From positions 1 through 14,450 of the forward strand of contig WJIO01000022.1 of assembly GCA_014730235.1 (NCBI GenBank): DNA of 14,450 nucleotides, given 5' to 3'. How positions within the stretch are numbered: position 1 is the first letter of the stretch; each line of letters opens with the position of its first letter. Positions 6,931-14,310 of the stretch are shown here, in pieces. This DNA is from Candidatus Poribacteria bacterium (lineage in GTDB: Bacteria > Poribacteria > DTPJ01 > WJIO01). Both the position numbers and the translations under genes were made by a program. The notes beneath the pieces were generated by a model. The model was not told the DNA's origin and did not search any database. It was given only the letters and a program-made list of their open reading frames with translations.

Positions 6931-9900
6931 CTAAGGTGAAGTTTTAAACTGAATATTATCAGCCCTGCCTATGAAATCCCATCCTCCACCGAAGATCAGG
7001 ATTCTCGTTATGGCTTTAGGAACCACTGGCGGATTGTATTCGTGGTATCCTTTGCCGTATCTGCGTCCATCTTCCACCAATACCGCATCGGCACATACAG
7101 GGATCATCTCTTTCAGATTGGGTGATATGTATGTATGCCACTGTTTCTGCCCAACCTTCGTGGAACTGCTGGGATATTTACTCTCACCTTTGTAATAAAC
7201 CCCATGTAGCCACCTGTAACCAATTCCTTTTTCATCTACAAAGGTCAATTCCACATTTACAGGATACTCACCACCTCCTGCCCATCCAGTACCCTCAAGG
7301 CTTTGATAGATGGGTTTCATATCCATCTGCAGGTATAGCTCATTATATTTTGACAGGTCAATGTATACATCATGGGCTAATCCTATCTGAGACCCGCTGC
7401 TGCCTCCATTTGTGCGCTTAAATTCCACAACGTTGGATTTTTTCTCTTCGTCATAAATTATTTCACAGGTCTGGGTGCTTATTTCGTCCTCGATATTCCA
7501 TTTTATCCATCCTTCGAAACCGTCCTCAAAATCAGTGAGTTTCGGGTATTTTTCTGTGGTTTCTTCGGGCAGGATTATCTTTTTGCCCGATGAATCTATA
7601 TCAGGGGGAGCGTATTTTTCCGGCACTTTAGGAGTAGGAAATCCACCGCTGGTCAGCTTAATATTCTGCTCTATTTCTTCAGCACCTTCAGAAACTTCCA
7701 CAGTGCCAGTATAGCGCATGGGCATTGGACAGGCTTCACCGGGTAAACATCGCTCAATTTTCATAGCACTTAATTGATGTATTCCCATTGGTAAATCCCG
7801 GATTTCATAGTTACCGTCCGAGTCGGTTATATCGGCCCCGCCTGAATGTAATAGGTCATCTTCAATACGCACACTGACAGTAGCGTCTTTTATCGGTTTC
7901 CCGTCTTCACCTGTAACCACACCATGAAGTTTAACACCACCACCCCCGCCCAGTGTAACGGAAGTAGTTTCACCTTCGGATACCTGGATTTCGGTAATTC
8001 TTACACTGGTGGCAAAGCCTTCTCCGCTCATCATCTGGGAAAGACGGTATTTGCCCGGTATAAGGTTTTCTATTTCAAAGTAACCTTCGTCGTCTGTTGT
8101 TGTAATTTTCATATAAGCAAAAAGACCTTTTCCTTGCATTACCTCATGGTCTTCCTTTACTTTAATATTTGGTATCCCCTCCAGCAGTCTGAGTTTTATG
8201 CTGTGGCCTGATATTGGCTCTGTGCCTTTACGGGCATGGCCGCTGACTTTTCCTCCTTTATTAAGCTTTGCGATGACTGAGGGTTTCCCCTCAAAGGGGC
8301 CGATTACCATAGGCGCATACCGGATATGATCAACGTACAGGAAGTTTTCTCCCGGTACTGCACCAATAGAGAACGAACCATCAGTACCACTCAGAGTTGA
8401 GCCAGTACCGCTTTTTCCCGCGTTGGAATACGGTGATGAGATCATGGGATATTCGGCGTTGAAGTGATGTATGGTGGCATTTTCCAGTGGTCTTCCGGTT
8501 TCTGCGTCGGTAACTATACCCTTGACGATAATTTCCCTTTCCATACTGATCACCAGATCATCAAAATCCGTTTTTTCTGTGGCAGTGACACGGGCTACAG
8601 TAGCAGGGGCATATCCATCAGCTATGGCTGTAAGTTTGTATATGCTTCCAACAGGAAAACCCGGGGCCACAAACTCACCTTCATCCGAAACATAACTCAC
8701 CCCGCTGCGGTTCCAATCGCAGGACATACCGTATCTAGGAACATCCTCACCGGGTTCCAGTTTCGGAAAGTCCAGCTTGATAATAAAGTGGGTGATGGGT
8801 TTTGAAGTCTCCGCGTCTACAACTCTACCCGCAAGTTTTCCCGATTGTTTCATGACAAATTCCAGATTGGTATCCCCCGGTGTTACAGACACTCCACGAA
8901 TATCAGTATATCCATCCCTCATAACAGCAGCGTCAATATGTGTTCCTTCTATATCCGGGATATTTTCGGCTTCAAATTTACCATCAGCGTCGGTCTTAGT
9001 CCATGTAACTATATGGTGTATTCTCATACGGTCTTTAAATAGACCAAAGGCTATACTAACTCCCTGAATAGGCTTGCCGTCCTGTTCTGTTACCTTCCCT
9101 GCCAGGATTTTACCCTGGTTTAACACAATATCCAGTTCCATGTTCCTTTTACCAACATCAATGCTTTTTAGACCAGAAGCATAACCTTCTGCTTTAGCTA
9201 TGACGCAATTATCACCTTCAGGTAAATATTTAACTGTGTATCGCCCGGTTTCATCTGTTTTCGCAGTTAAGTTTTCACTCATATAGGGCATTTTGCCTGC
9301 TATGACTTCCGCTCCTGATATTGGCTCTCCGGCTTCGTTTGTAACTTTACCAGTAACATTAATTCCGGCTCGCGGTTTAAGCATAATGTCCGGGACATTC
9401 GTCTTGCCTGTTTTTGTTACTTCAATTTCCACCTGTCCATATTTATAATCTTGGTGTTCGGCTGTTATTTTATATATATGAGACTGTTCCAGGCCTTTCA
9501 GGGTGTATTGACCCTGTAAATCAGTCCTGGCAGGTCCTATTCTCTTACCACTATTACCACTAATAGGTGTCCGCACCTCTGCATTTTCAATAGGATTTCC
9601 CTTGTCATCTATAACCCTACCGATTACATCTGTTCCGGGTATCAAGGCAAAATCAATATTTTCCAGCTTTTGCCCTCGGGATATTGCAACCATTTTGAAC
9701 TGAGTGGCAAAGCCATCGGCTGCAACCCAGACGCTTATATCCCCATAATTTTTCAATTCAAATTCATAATTTCCATCCTGATCCGTTGTCGCAGAGCCAT
9801 GTCTGAGTAGGCCGGGACGGACTTCCGCCCCGGATATAGGCCTTCCGTTTTCCGCTTTTGTAATCTTACCGGAGACGGTTGTTTTCTGCTGCATGTTCCC

Positions 9901-10848
9901 TTCCGGTGTTCCCGATGCCATGAGGTAATCCTGTGCATCCCCCATTCCTGATGAGTTTTCACCACTTGACATCTCCGTAAGGAATACAGGTATATTTTTA
10001 GAGCTTACCGGGGTTTTTACATGACGCTGAGATGCAATCTTATCTTCTTTTATCCCCCGGGGAGTAGATTCTTTTACCATTCGCTTTTCCACCGGAACTG
10101 ACGAGGTAATATTGTTAAAAGCCGCAACTTTAGGTATATTAGATGATAAATTCATGCTTATTAATGTAAAAAGGACGCATACGGCTGTTGATAATCCCCA
10201 GGGTATCCAGGGGTTACGGGGTAATGGTTTTACCCGTATTTTCCTTACGGTTTCTACAATCTTAAAGGTGAAATTGGCGTTTAGCTTGTGCTGTTGATAT
10301 GATTCTGACATCATCGTGACCATCTCCTTTTTTAATCTGGCCCTGGCCATGCTCAATCTGTGGGTAACAGTCCGGGTGGAAACACCGAGAAATCGGGCTA
10401 TTTCGCGTCTTTTCAGACCGCCCAGGTAATGAAGGGTTAATATCAATCGGTAATTTTCAGGAAGGGAGTTAAGAGCTTCGTCCAGGGATTCCACCATTGA
10501 ATCCTGTCGATAAGAATTCATGGATGATTTTTTCATGAAATCATCCGGTTGGTCTTCGATGTAATCACCATCAGGACGGCTGGACTGTGAGCGAACCCAG
10601 TCCTTGCAGAGGTTGGATGTAATGGAATAAAGCCACGCCAGGAAGTTGTCCCAGTATCTTAAGGTATGTAGTTTCTGATAGGCCTTTATAAAGGCTTCCT
10701 GGACAACATCTTCAGCATCGTGGAAGTTGTGCAGCTTTGAATAGGCCAGAGCATATATACTGGCCTTGTATTTGTCCACCAGCAGGCCAAAGGCTGCCTT
10801 ATCGCCATTAAGACATTTGCTGACTATATATCCGTCTTCTGTCCTCAT
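6931..10848 (-). CDS. ECF sigma factor fused to a membrane helix and surface repeat domains
   Basis: One uninterrupted 1305-residue frame holds a whole ECF sigma factor: region 2 at about 15-85 (DAEDVVQEAFIKAYQKL, 44-60) and region 4 at about 118-176 with a helix-turn-helix (RREIARFLGVSTRTVTHRL, 147-165). A basic stretch precedes one membrane helix (about 214-235), then a Ser/Thr/Pro-rich linker. Eight carboxypeptidase-regulatory-like repeats begin near 325, 408, 498, 582, 672, 775, 868 and 974, each opening with a G-x-V/I-T..G-x-P-I pattern. A C-terminal domain (about 1105-1303, FEDGFEGWIKW to GRADNIQF) looks like a carbohydrate-binding or galactose-binding jelly roll. Topology predicts sigma inside and about 1060 residues outside the cytoplasmic membrane. 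The start at 10848 has AGGTGG 6 nt upstream, within the preceding gene, which it overlaps by 41 bp. Tethering implies release by proteolysis or signalling through the membrane; this is inference. Confidence 0.92.
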   Translation of the reverse strand: MRTEDGYIVSKCLNGDKAAFGLLVDKYKASIYALAYSKLHNFHDAEDVVQEAFIKAYQKLHTLRYWDNFLAWLYSITSNLCKDWVRSQSSRPDGDYIEDQPDDFMKKSSMNSYRQDSMVESLDEALNSLPENYRLILTLHYLGGLKRREIARFLGVSTRTVTHRLSMARARLKKEMVTMMSESYQQHKLNANFTFKIVETVRKIRVKPLPRNPWIPWGLSTAVCVLFTLISMNLSSNIPKVAAFNNITSSVPVEKRMVKESTPRGIKEDKIASQRHVKTPVSSKNIPVFLTEMSSGENSSGMGDAQDYLMASGTPEGNMQQKTTVSGKITKAENGRPISGAEVRPGLLRHGSATTDQDGNYEFELKNYGDISVWVAADGFATQFKMVAISRGQKLENIDFALIPGTDVIGRVIDDKGNPIENAEVRTPISGNSGKRIGPARTDLQGQYTLKGLEQSHIYKITAEHQDYKYGQVEIEVTKTGKTNVPDIMLKPRAGINVTGKVTNEAGEPISGAEVIAGKMPYMSENLTAKTDETGRYTVKYLPEGDNCVIAKAEGYASGLKSIDVGKRNMELDIVLNQGKILAGKVTEQDGKPIQGVSIAFGLFKDRMRIHHIVTWTKTDADGKFEAENIPDIEGTHIDAAVMRDGYTDIRGVSVTPGDTNLEFVMKQSGKLAGRVVDAETSKPITHFIIKLDFPKLEPGEDVPRYGMSCDWNRSGVSYVSDEGEFVAPGFPVGSIYKLTAIADGYAPATVARVTATEKTDFDDLVISMEREIIVKGIVTDAETGRPLENATIHHFNAEYPMISSPYSNAGKSGTGSTLSGTDGSFSIGAVPGENFLYVDHIRYAPMVIGPFEGKPSVIAKLNKGGKVSGHARKGTEPISGHSIKLRLLEGIPNIKVKEDHEVMQGKGLFAYMKITTTDDEGYFEIENLIPGKYRLSQMMSGEGFATSVRITEIQVSEGETTSVTLGGGGGVKLHGVVTGEDGKPIKDATVSVRIEDDLLHSGGADITDSDGNYEIRDLPMGIHQLSAMKIERCLPGEACPMPMRYTGTVEVSEGAEEIEQNIKLTSGGFPTPKVPEKYAPPDIDSSGKKIILPEETTEKYPKLTDFEDGFEGWIKWNIEDEISTQTCEIIYDEEKKSNVVEFKRTNGGSSGSQIGLAHDVYIDLSKYNELYLQMDMKPIYQSLEGTGWAGGGEYPVNVELTFVDEKGIGYRWLHGVYYKGESKYPSSSTKVGQKQWHTYISPNLKEMIPVCADAVLVEDGRRYGKGYHEYNPPVVPKAITRILIFGGGWDFIGRADNIQFKTSP

Positions 10849-11269
10849 TGCTCTCCACCTTCTTTAATAATTTATTGGTTTCATTTATTAAGACGGAGCA
10901 AAAGGCATAAAGTGGAAGAAAAAATGTTATTCCGATTTTATTAAGTGGTTCATACAACAGGCTATTATGCCAGAATTGCATAATCTCTTTATGTTTATCA
11001 GGAGACGGGATGCCTATCCTGAGATAGTTTTTTGATGGTTTATCATCTTCTGCGGCTACCTCTAACCTTCCGCTCCATGAACCCTGTTGCAGGCCTTGCA
11101 TTTTATCCAGTATATGCCTTTTATAGCTATTATCCGGCTGGAGCTTTGATATTATGGTGGTCAATTTGGCTTCGTTGAGATATGTCTTCAGTATGCATTC
11201 TGTAAGATCACTTATCTCATTTTTGCAGAAATTGATATATCTCTCTGTAATCCTTACAGCTTCAGCCAC
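10808..11269 (-). CDS. Unrecognised protein overlapping the sigma-fusion start
   Basis: The frame gives 153 residues from a GTG at 11269, the first conventional start. I do not recognise the family. It is mainly helical and charged, with a Trp/Arg/Glu-containing middle (SWSGRLEVAAED) and a hydrophobic but not clearly membrane-spanning stretch (IGITFFLPLYAFCSVLI). The GTG lacks a ribosome binding site, and the same frame stays open upstream for more than 150 bp without ATG, GTG or TTG. A perfect AGGAGG at 11354-11349 stands 7 nt from an in-frame ATC at 11341, which would add 24 residues (ISKVNTQIRII...). Its 3' end overlaps the sigma-fusion gene by 41 bp, so translation is probably coupled. 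A partner or regulator of the tethered sigma factor is possible, but nothing in it resembles known anti-sigma factors. Confidence 0.65.
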   Translation of the reverse strand: MAEAVRITERYINFCKNEISDLTECILKTYLNEAKLTTIISKLQPDNSYKRHILDKMQGLQQGSWSGRLEVAAEDDKPSKNYLRIGIPSPDKHKEIMQFWHNSLLYEPLNKIGITFFLPLYAFCSVLINETNKLLKKVESNEDRRRIYSQQMS

Positions 11270-11348
11270 CTGTGCGTCTGTTGCTTCAGAATGCTCCTGT
11301 CGGTATCTTATTATCCGGATCTGGGTATTAACTTTTGAGATTTTCTTA

Positions 11349-11354
11349 CCTCCT
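11349..11354 (-). promoter_or_regulatory. Perfect ribosome binding site pointing at a non-standard ATC start
   Basis: AGGAGG on the minus strand is followed by TAAGAAA and then ATC (11341-11339), in frame with the gene ending at 10808. Spacing is ideal. No ATG, GTG or TTG occurs downstream in that frame until 11269, and the other two frames offer none nearby. Either ATC is used (a rare start like the ATT of infC), the start has mutated, or a base is misread. Confidence 0.6.
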
Positions 11355-11407
11355 GAATATATATTATCATATAAAACAGGTAATTGTAGTCGAAAAAAAA
11401 TGACAAC

Positions 11408-11424
11408 TTGAACTATTGGTTCAA
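11408..11424. promoter_or_regulatory. Candidate operator palindrome upstream of the sigma-fusion operon
   Basis: TTGAAC-TATTG-GTTCAA is a perfect 6-bp inverted repeat with a 5-bp spacer, 54-70 bp upstream of the AGGAGG. A GATAAT at about 11367-11372 (minus) could be the operon's -10 box, with only a weak -35. Function is inferred from position. Confidence 0.3.
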
Positions 11425-11436
11425 AATGCTGTTTTT

Positions 11437-11575
11437 TTATTTAACTGACAGAAAGATTGTGGTATAAATTGTAATATGGGCTATAGCTCCTGCGATGAAG
11501 GAAAGATAGCCGATGAATGTGCTTTATCGAAAGAACGGTTGCGATAGTTGCGATAAAGGTCATCCATAAGACCAT
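11437..11575 (-). pseudogene. Probable frameshifted membrane-protein fragment
   Basis: On the minus strand, a frame from the ATG at 11575 reads MVLWMTFIATIATVLSI. Removing one A from the run at 11523-11525 joins it to STFIGYLSFIAGAIAHITIYT, continuing hydrophobic to a TAA at 11437. Together these make 45 residues with two likely membrane helices. Without the correction, the first frame becomes basic and aromatic after the break and the second frame has a stop immediately before it, which is what a decayed membrane gene looks like. No ribosome binding site is visible and the upstream part is absent, so this may be only the 3' remnant of a larger gene. AT-rich chance hydrophobicity is the alternative. 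Confidence 0.35.
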
Positions 11576-11593
11576 AAGAGATGTTTTTTTTTA

Positions 11594-11622
11594 TTGACTT
11601 TGCAGATGACCTTCTGTAAAAT
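11594..11622 (+). promoter_or_regulatory. Sigma-70 promoter for the plus-strand gene run
   Basis: TTGACT (11594-11599), 17 bp, TAAAAT (11617-11622): five of six matches in each box and ideal spacing. The start would be near 11629, about 52 nt before the ATPase ATG at 11681. It was probably the original promoter of the ABC transporter genes and may now drive the dehydrogenase and the genes after it. Confidence 0.6.
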
Positions 11623-11680
11623 GCCGCTGTGGGTCTGTCAAATTTCAATTATTGCCATTATTAAACCATTAAAATTTATT

Positions 11681-12115
11681 ATGAATAATGTTATCAGAAC
11701 AGAAAATTTAACGAAGAGTTTTGGCAAGATAAAAGCCGTTAATAATATTTCTCTGGCTTCCGGTCTTATTATCGGAAAGATTATCCAGCTTTCAGGGTGG
11801 TCAGATGATATGTCTTTCCGTAGGGCTTATACATACTTGATAACCTCTCTTATTTCAATGCTACTCAGTACACCAGTAGCATTTTTCGCAAGTTACGGTC
11901 GCGGATACTTACCTCCTTTAGGTTTTGTGATTCTTACCCTTATTATAGCCCAGTTTATAAGTTTGGTAGGTCTAGGTCCCTATTTTCCATGGGCAATCCC
12001 GGCGTTATATACAGAAAACGCGCAGTTAGGGGTGATAAGCTATATTATTCTTTTCCTGACAATTATTTACGGATTGATCGCCACCCTTGCATGGTGGCGT
12101 TTCGCGGATCAGTAA
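11681..12115 (+). pseudogene. ABC transporter remnant: ATPase start fused in frame to permease end
   Basis: Residues 1-25 (MNNVIRTENLTKSFGKIKAV then NNISL) are the usual beginning of a drug-export type ABC ATPase, stopping just before where Walker A should be. From 11756 the reading changes to the C-terminal half of an ABC-2 type permease: ASGLIIGKIIQLSGW, then three membrane segments (about residues 45-68, 73-98 and 118-142), the GRGYLPPLGF loop, GLGPYFPWAIP and a final WWRFADQ. Most of the ATPase, including Walker A, signature and Walker B, plus the first part of the permease are gone. A single deletion across the two adjacent genes explains this. I took the ATG at 11681 because it gives the normal ATPase start; the longer frame from 11594 begins inside the -35 box. 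No ribosome binding site is obvious. It cannot work as a transporter, though an in-frame membrane peptide could still be made. Confidence 0.82.
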
Positions 12116-12161
12116 TCCCGATAAGTAGACATTTATAGAGGATATACAAGGAGATCAATTA

Positions 12162-13175
12162 ATGTCAAAAACAGTTGTTCTGGATCCAGCATTTCGCAGG
12201 CTTGAAAACATATTTTATTCTGAAGACTTAAAACGCCTGTATTCCATGGCAAATGTAGTATGGGGTAAAAATGAGCAGATACCCGAAGCTGAATTGGAAG
12301 CAGCCAGGAATGATGTAGTGGGTTTTATCACTGGATATTGGCGATATGGCGATGTTTCGAAATATCCAAAGTTAAAGGTCATTATGGAAGTTAGCGGCGG
12401 TTTTCCTTCACCCAAACATCTGGATTATGATACATGTTTTTCAAAAGGAATTCGTGTTATGAGTTGTGCTCCGGCCTTTGGTCCGGCTGTGGCTGAGATG
12501 GGATTGCTTTTGGCCCTGGCGGCATCTCGACAGATAGTCTGGAATGATGCAGCCTTTCGTGTAGGTGAAGCCCAGTGGAGTCATACGGAATTCGGAGGTA
12601 CATTTACGCTTTATGGGAAAAAGGTGGGTTTTATCGGTTTTGGAGGTATAGCCCGTTCTCTTAAACCTTTGATAGAACCATTTGGCTGCCCAATTCAGGT
12701 TTATGACCCCTGGCTTACGAATACTTATCTCCGCACCCAAGGTGTAAAACCTGTGGATCTGGAAACCCTTATGTCCACATCCCGATTCATCTTTGTGCTG
12801 GCTGTACCTACTGCGTCCAACAGAGCCCTGATTGACCGGAAATATCTCAGTAAAATAAAATCCGATTCTGTATTTGTGTTGCTGAGTCGTTCCCACGTGG
12901 TGGATTTTGAAGTCCTGACGGAGATGCTTGTGGAAAACCGTTTTAAAGCGGCTATTGACGTTTATCCTAAAGAGCCTTTTCCGGCAGATCACCCTATATG
13001 CAGGCTAAATAATGTTATCCTTTCTTCTCACAGGGCTGGTGCTATTGGTGAGGCACTGCTCAATATTGGCCGTATTGTGGTAAATGATATGGAAGCGATA
13101 CTGGCTGGTCTGGTCCCCCAGGAAATGCAGATCGCCCAACCGGAATATATCCGAAATCGGGAGAAAGAAACTTAG
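12162..13175 (+). CDS. D-isomer-specific 2-hydroxyacid dehydrogenase family protein
   Basis: The 337-residue protein belongs to the NAD(P)-dependent D-2-hydroxyacid dehydrogenases, which interconvert 2-oxoacids and D-2-hydroxyacids. The Rossmann motif VGFIGFGGIAR is at 155-165, with acidic D182 (VYDPW) at the position that favours NAD. Catalytic residues expected for the family are R243 (LLSRSHVVD), a glutamate in DVYPKEP (E271) and H290 (SSHRAG). The N-terminal substrate region is less conserved, so the substrate (phosphoglycerate, glyoxylate or another oxoacid) cannot be named. AAGGAG lies 8 nt before the ATG. It begins 46 bp after the ABC remnant, with no promoter of its own seen, and is followed at 29 bp by a small gene; the three genes after the remnant are likely co-transcribed. 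Confidence 0.92.
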   Translation: MSKTVVLDPAFRRLENIFYSEDLKRLYSMANVVWGKNEQIPEAELEAARNDVVGFITGYWRYGDVSKYPKLKVIMEVSGGFPSPKHLDYDTCFSKGIRVMSCAPAFGPAVAEMGLLLALAASRQIVWNDAAFRVGEAQWSHTEFGGTFTLYGKKVGFIGFGGIARSLKPLIEPFGCPIQVYDPWLTNTYLRTQGVKPVDLETLMSTSRFIFVLAVPTASNRALIDRKYLSKIKSDSVFVLLSRSHVVDFEVLTEMLVENRFKAAIDVYPKEPFPADHPICRLNNVILSSHRAGAIGEALLNIGRIVVNDMEAILAGLVPQEMQIAQPEYIRNREKET

Positions 13176-13204
13176 AGCTATTATTCAAACAATTGGAGAT
13201 TATC

Positions 13205-13462
13205 ATGCCAGAAACAGCAATCCAAATTTATAAGGAACATTACGTTAAGCCACCAGACAAAGAGAAATCCGAAGGTTTAAGCCAGCGAGTTGTAAAGCTG
13301 AGAAAACTTAACATTATGTTTACCAACAAACCTGATCCTACAGAACGAGGTCAGGCCCTAATGGATTCCTATGATGAAACCAGGGCTGAATCTGTTATCA
13401 TTCGCAGGGCCAAAACGGTAGCCAAGATACTTGAAACAAAATCCCTGCTGTTGGATGACTGA
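13205..13462 (+). CDS. Small hypothetical protein
   Basis: An 85-residue, soluble, highly charged protein that I do not recognise. It starts MPETAIQIYKEHYVKPP and ends with a helical, basic stretch (ESVIIRRAKTVAKILETKS). It has no signal peptide or membrane segment. GGAG at 13195-13198 is 6 nt before the ATG at 13205; the longer reading from a TTG at 13193 would overlap that ribosome binding site, so ATG is preferred. It sits 29 bp after the dehydrogenase and 35 bp before the LamG gene, all in one direction, which suggests a shared transcript. The recurring D/E-R-A/T words give it the look of a helical adaptor, but no function should be assumed. Confidence 0.7.
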   Translation: MPETAIQIYKEHYVKPPDKEKSEGLSQRVVKLRKLNIMFTNKPDPTERGQALMDSYDETRAESVIIRRAKTVAKILETKSLLLDD

Positions 13463-13497
13463 GCTACAGGAGTATGTTATAGAAAGAGGAAATCAAG

Positions 13498-14262
13498 ATG
13501 AGATTCAGAGCTATTAATTTAGTTGCCATAGTATTTATGATGATCTTTACGTATTCTGTAATTGCTGTTGATATAGATGAAAACACAATGGCCCTATGGT
13601 CTTTCAACGATGCCAAAGATGACATTATAAAAGACTTATCGGGCCGAGGACATGATCTGGAAATACAGGGAGGCCATGAGTGGATAGCCGGGAAATTTGG
13701 CACGGCTCTGTTCTTCGAAATCGATGCCTTTATTGAATATGAAGCACATCCGGATTTAAGTTTTGAAGATGGTTTGACAATCGAGCTATGGTTAAATCTG
13801 GAAGATATTGATCCCCAGGAAGTGGTGGGAATACCCCGAAAAGAAAACGAGTATGTTCTGGCTGCCTATGAACAGGGGGATGGATTTTATATGGGCCCCT
13901 GGCTGAATAACGGGGCATGGGTAGGGCCAGCTAATTCAACGGTTGTCGTTCCTTACGGCGAATGGCATTATCATGCCATCACCTATGACGGAAATGAAAT
14001 CAAGGTTTATGTGGACGGTGAAGAAACAGGATCAATGGAGATACCCGGCCCCTTAAATGCCACAGATGCACCTTTTAAAATTTCCAATAGCTGCTGTGGT
14101 GGAAGGTTCTTTATCGGTGCAATTGATGATATGCGCATATCCAATGTCCCTCGCACAGAGGAAGAGATTAACAATTTGATGATAAGCGGTATAGATGGTA
14201 TGCTTTCTGTAAACCCATCTGACGCTTTGCCTTCTGTCTGGGGATATATCAAAAACAAGTAG
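13498..14262 (+). CDS. Secreted LamG/concanavalin A-like lectin-fold protein
   Basis: The 254-residue protein opens with a typical signal peptide: basic MRFR, hydrophobic core about 6-22, likely cleavage after VIA (21-23). The mature part is a LamG-like jelly roll (about 28-220): MALWSFND, DLSGRGHDLEI, GKFGTALFF, LTIELWLNL, GEWHYHAITYDGNEIKVYVDGE and IGAIDDMRISNVPRTEEEI are its usual landmarks. Such domains bind glycans or proteins outside the cell. The tail LSVNPSDALPSVWGYIK resembles the short tail I associate with secreted LamG proteins of Poribacteria, a recollection rather than a proven signature. GAGG lies about 9 nt before the ATG. It is the last gene of the plus-strand run before an insertion sequence. 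No catalytic domain is present. Confidence 0.88.
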   Translation: MRFRAINLVAIVFMMIFTYSVIAVDIDENTMALWSFNDAKDDIIKDLSGRGHDLEIQGGHEWIAGKFGTALFFEIDAFIEYEAHPDLSFEDGLTIELWLNLEDIDPQEVVGIPRKENEYVLAAYEQGDGFYMGPWLNNGAWVGPANSTVVVPYGEWHYHAITYDGNEIKVYVDGEETGSMEIPGPLNATDAPFKISNSCCGGRFFIGAIDDMRISNVPRTEEEINNLMISGIDGMLSVNPSDALPSVWGYIKNK

Positions 14263-14310
14263 AATTTCCAGAACACCACCAGAATAATAATAATCAAATT
14301 GATGTTTATC

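Noticed and set aside
7122-9067. Several plus-strand frames of 65-113 codons opposite the surface repeats
   Set aside because: All are antisense to the continuous fusion frame and have unlikely His/Cys/Ser-rich composition.
11477-11548. 23-codon plus-strand frame from an ATG at 11476, and a 9-bp tandem repeat (TTGCGATAG/TTGCGATAA)
   Set aside because: No ribosome binding site, no recognisable sequence; two 9-bp copies are too few to call a repeat array.
11594-11680. 29-codon N-terminal extension of the ABC remnant
   Set aside because: It would begin with TTG inside the -35 box of a good promoter; the ATG at 11681 begins exactly where ATPases of this family start.
12441-12992. Minus-strand 183-codon open frame
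   Set aside because: It lies entirely antisense to the well-supported dehydrogenase gene, is rich in Arg/His/Cys/Gln without domain features and has no ribosome binding site.
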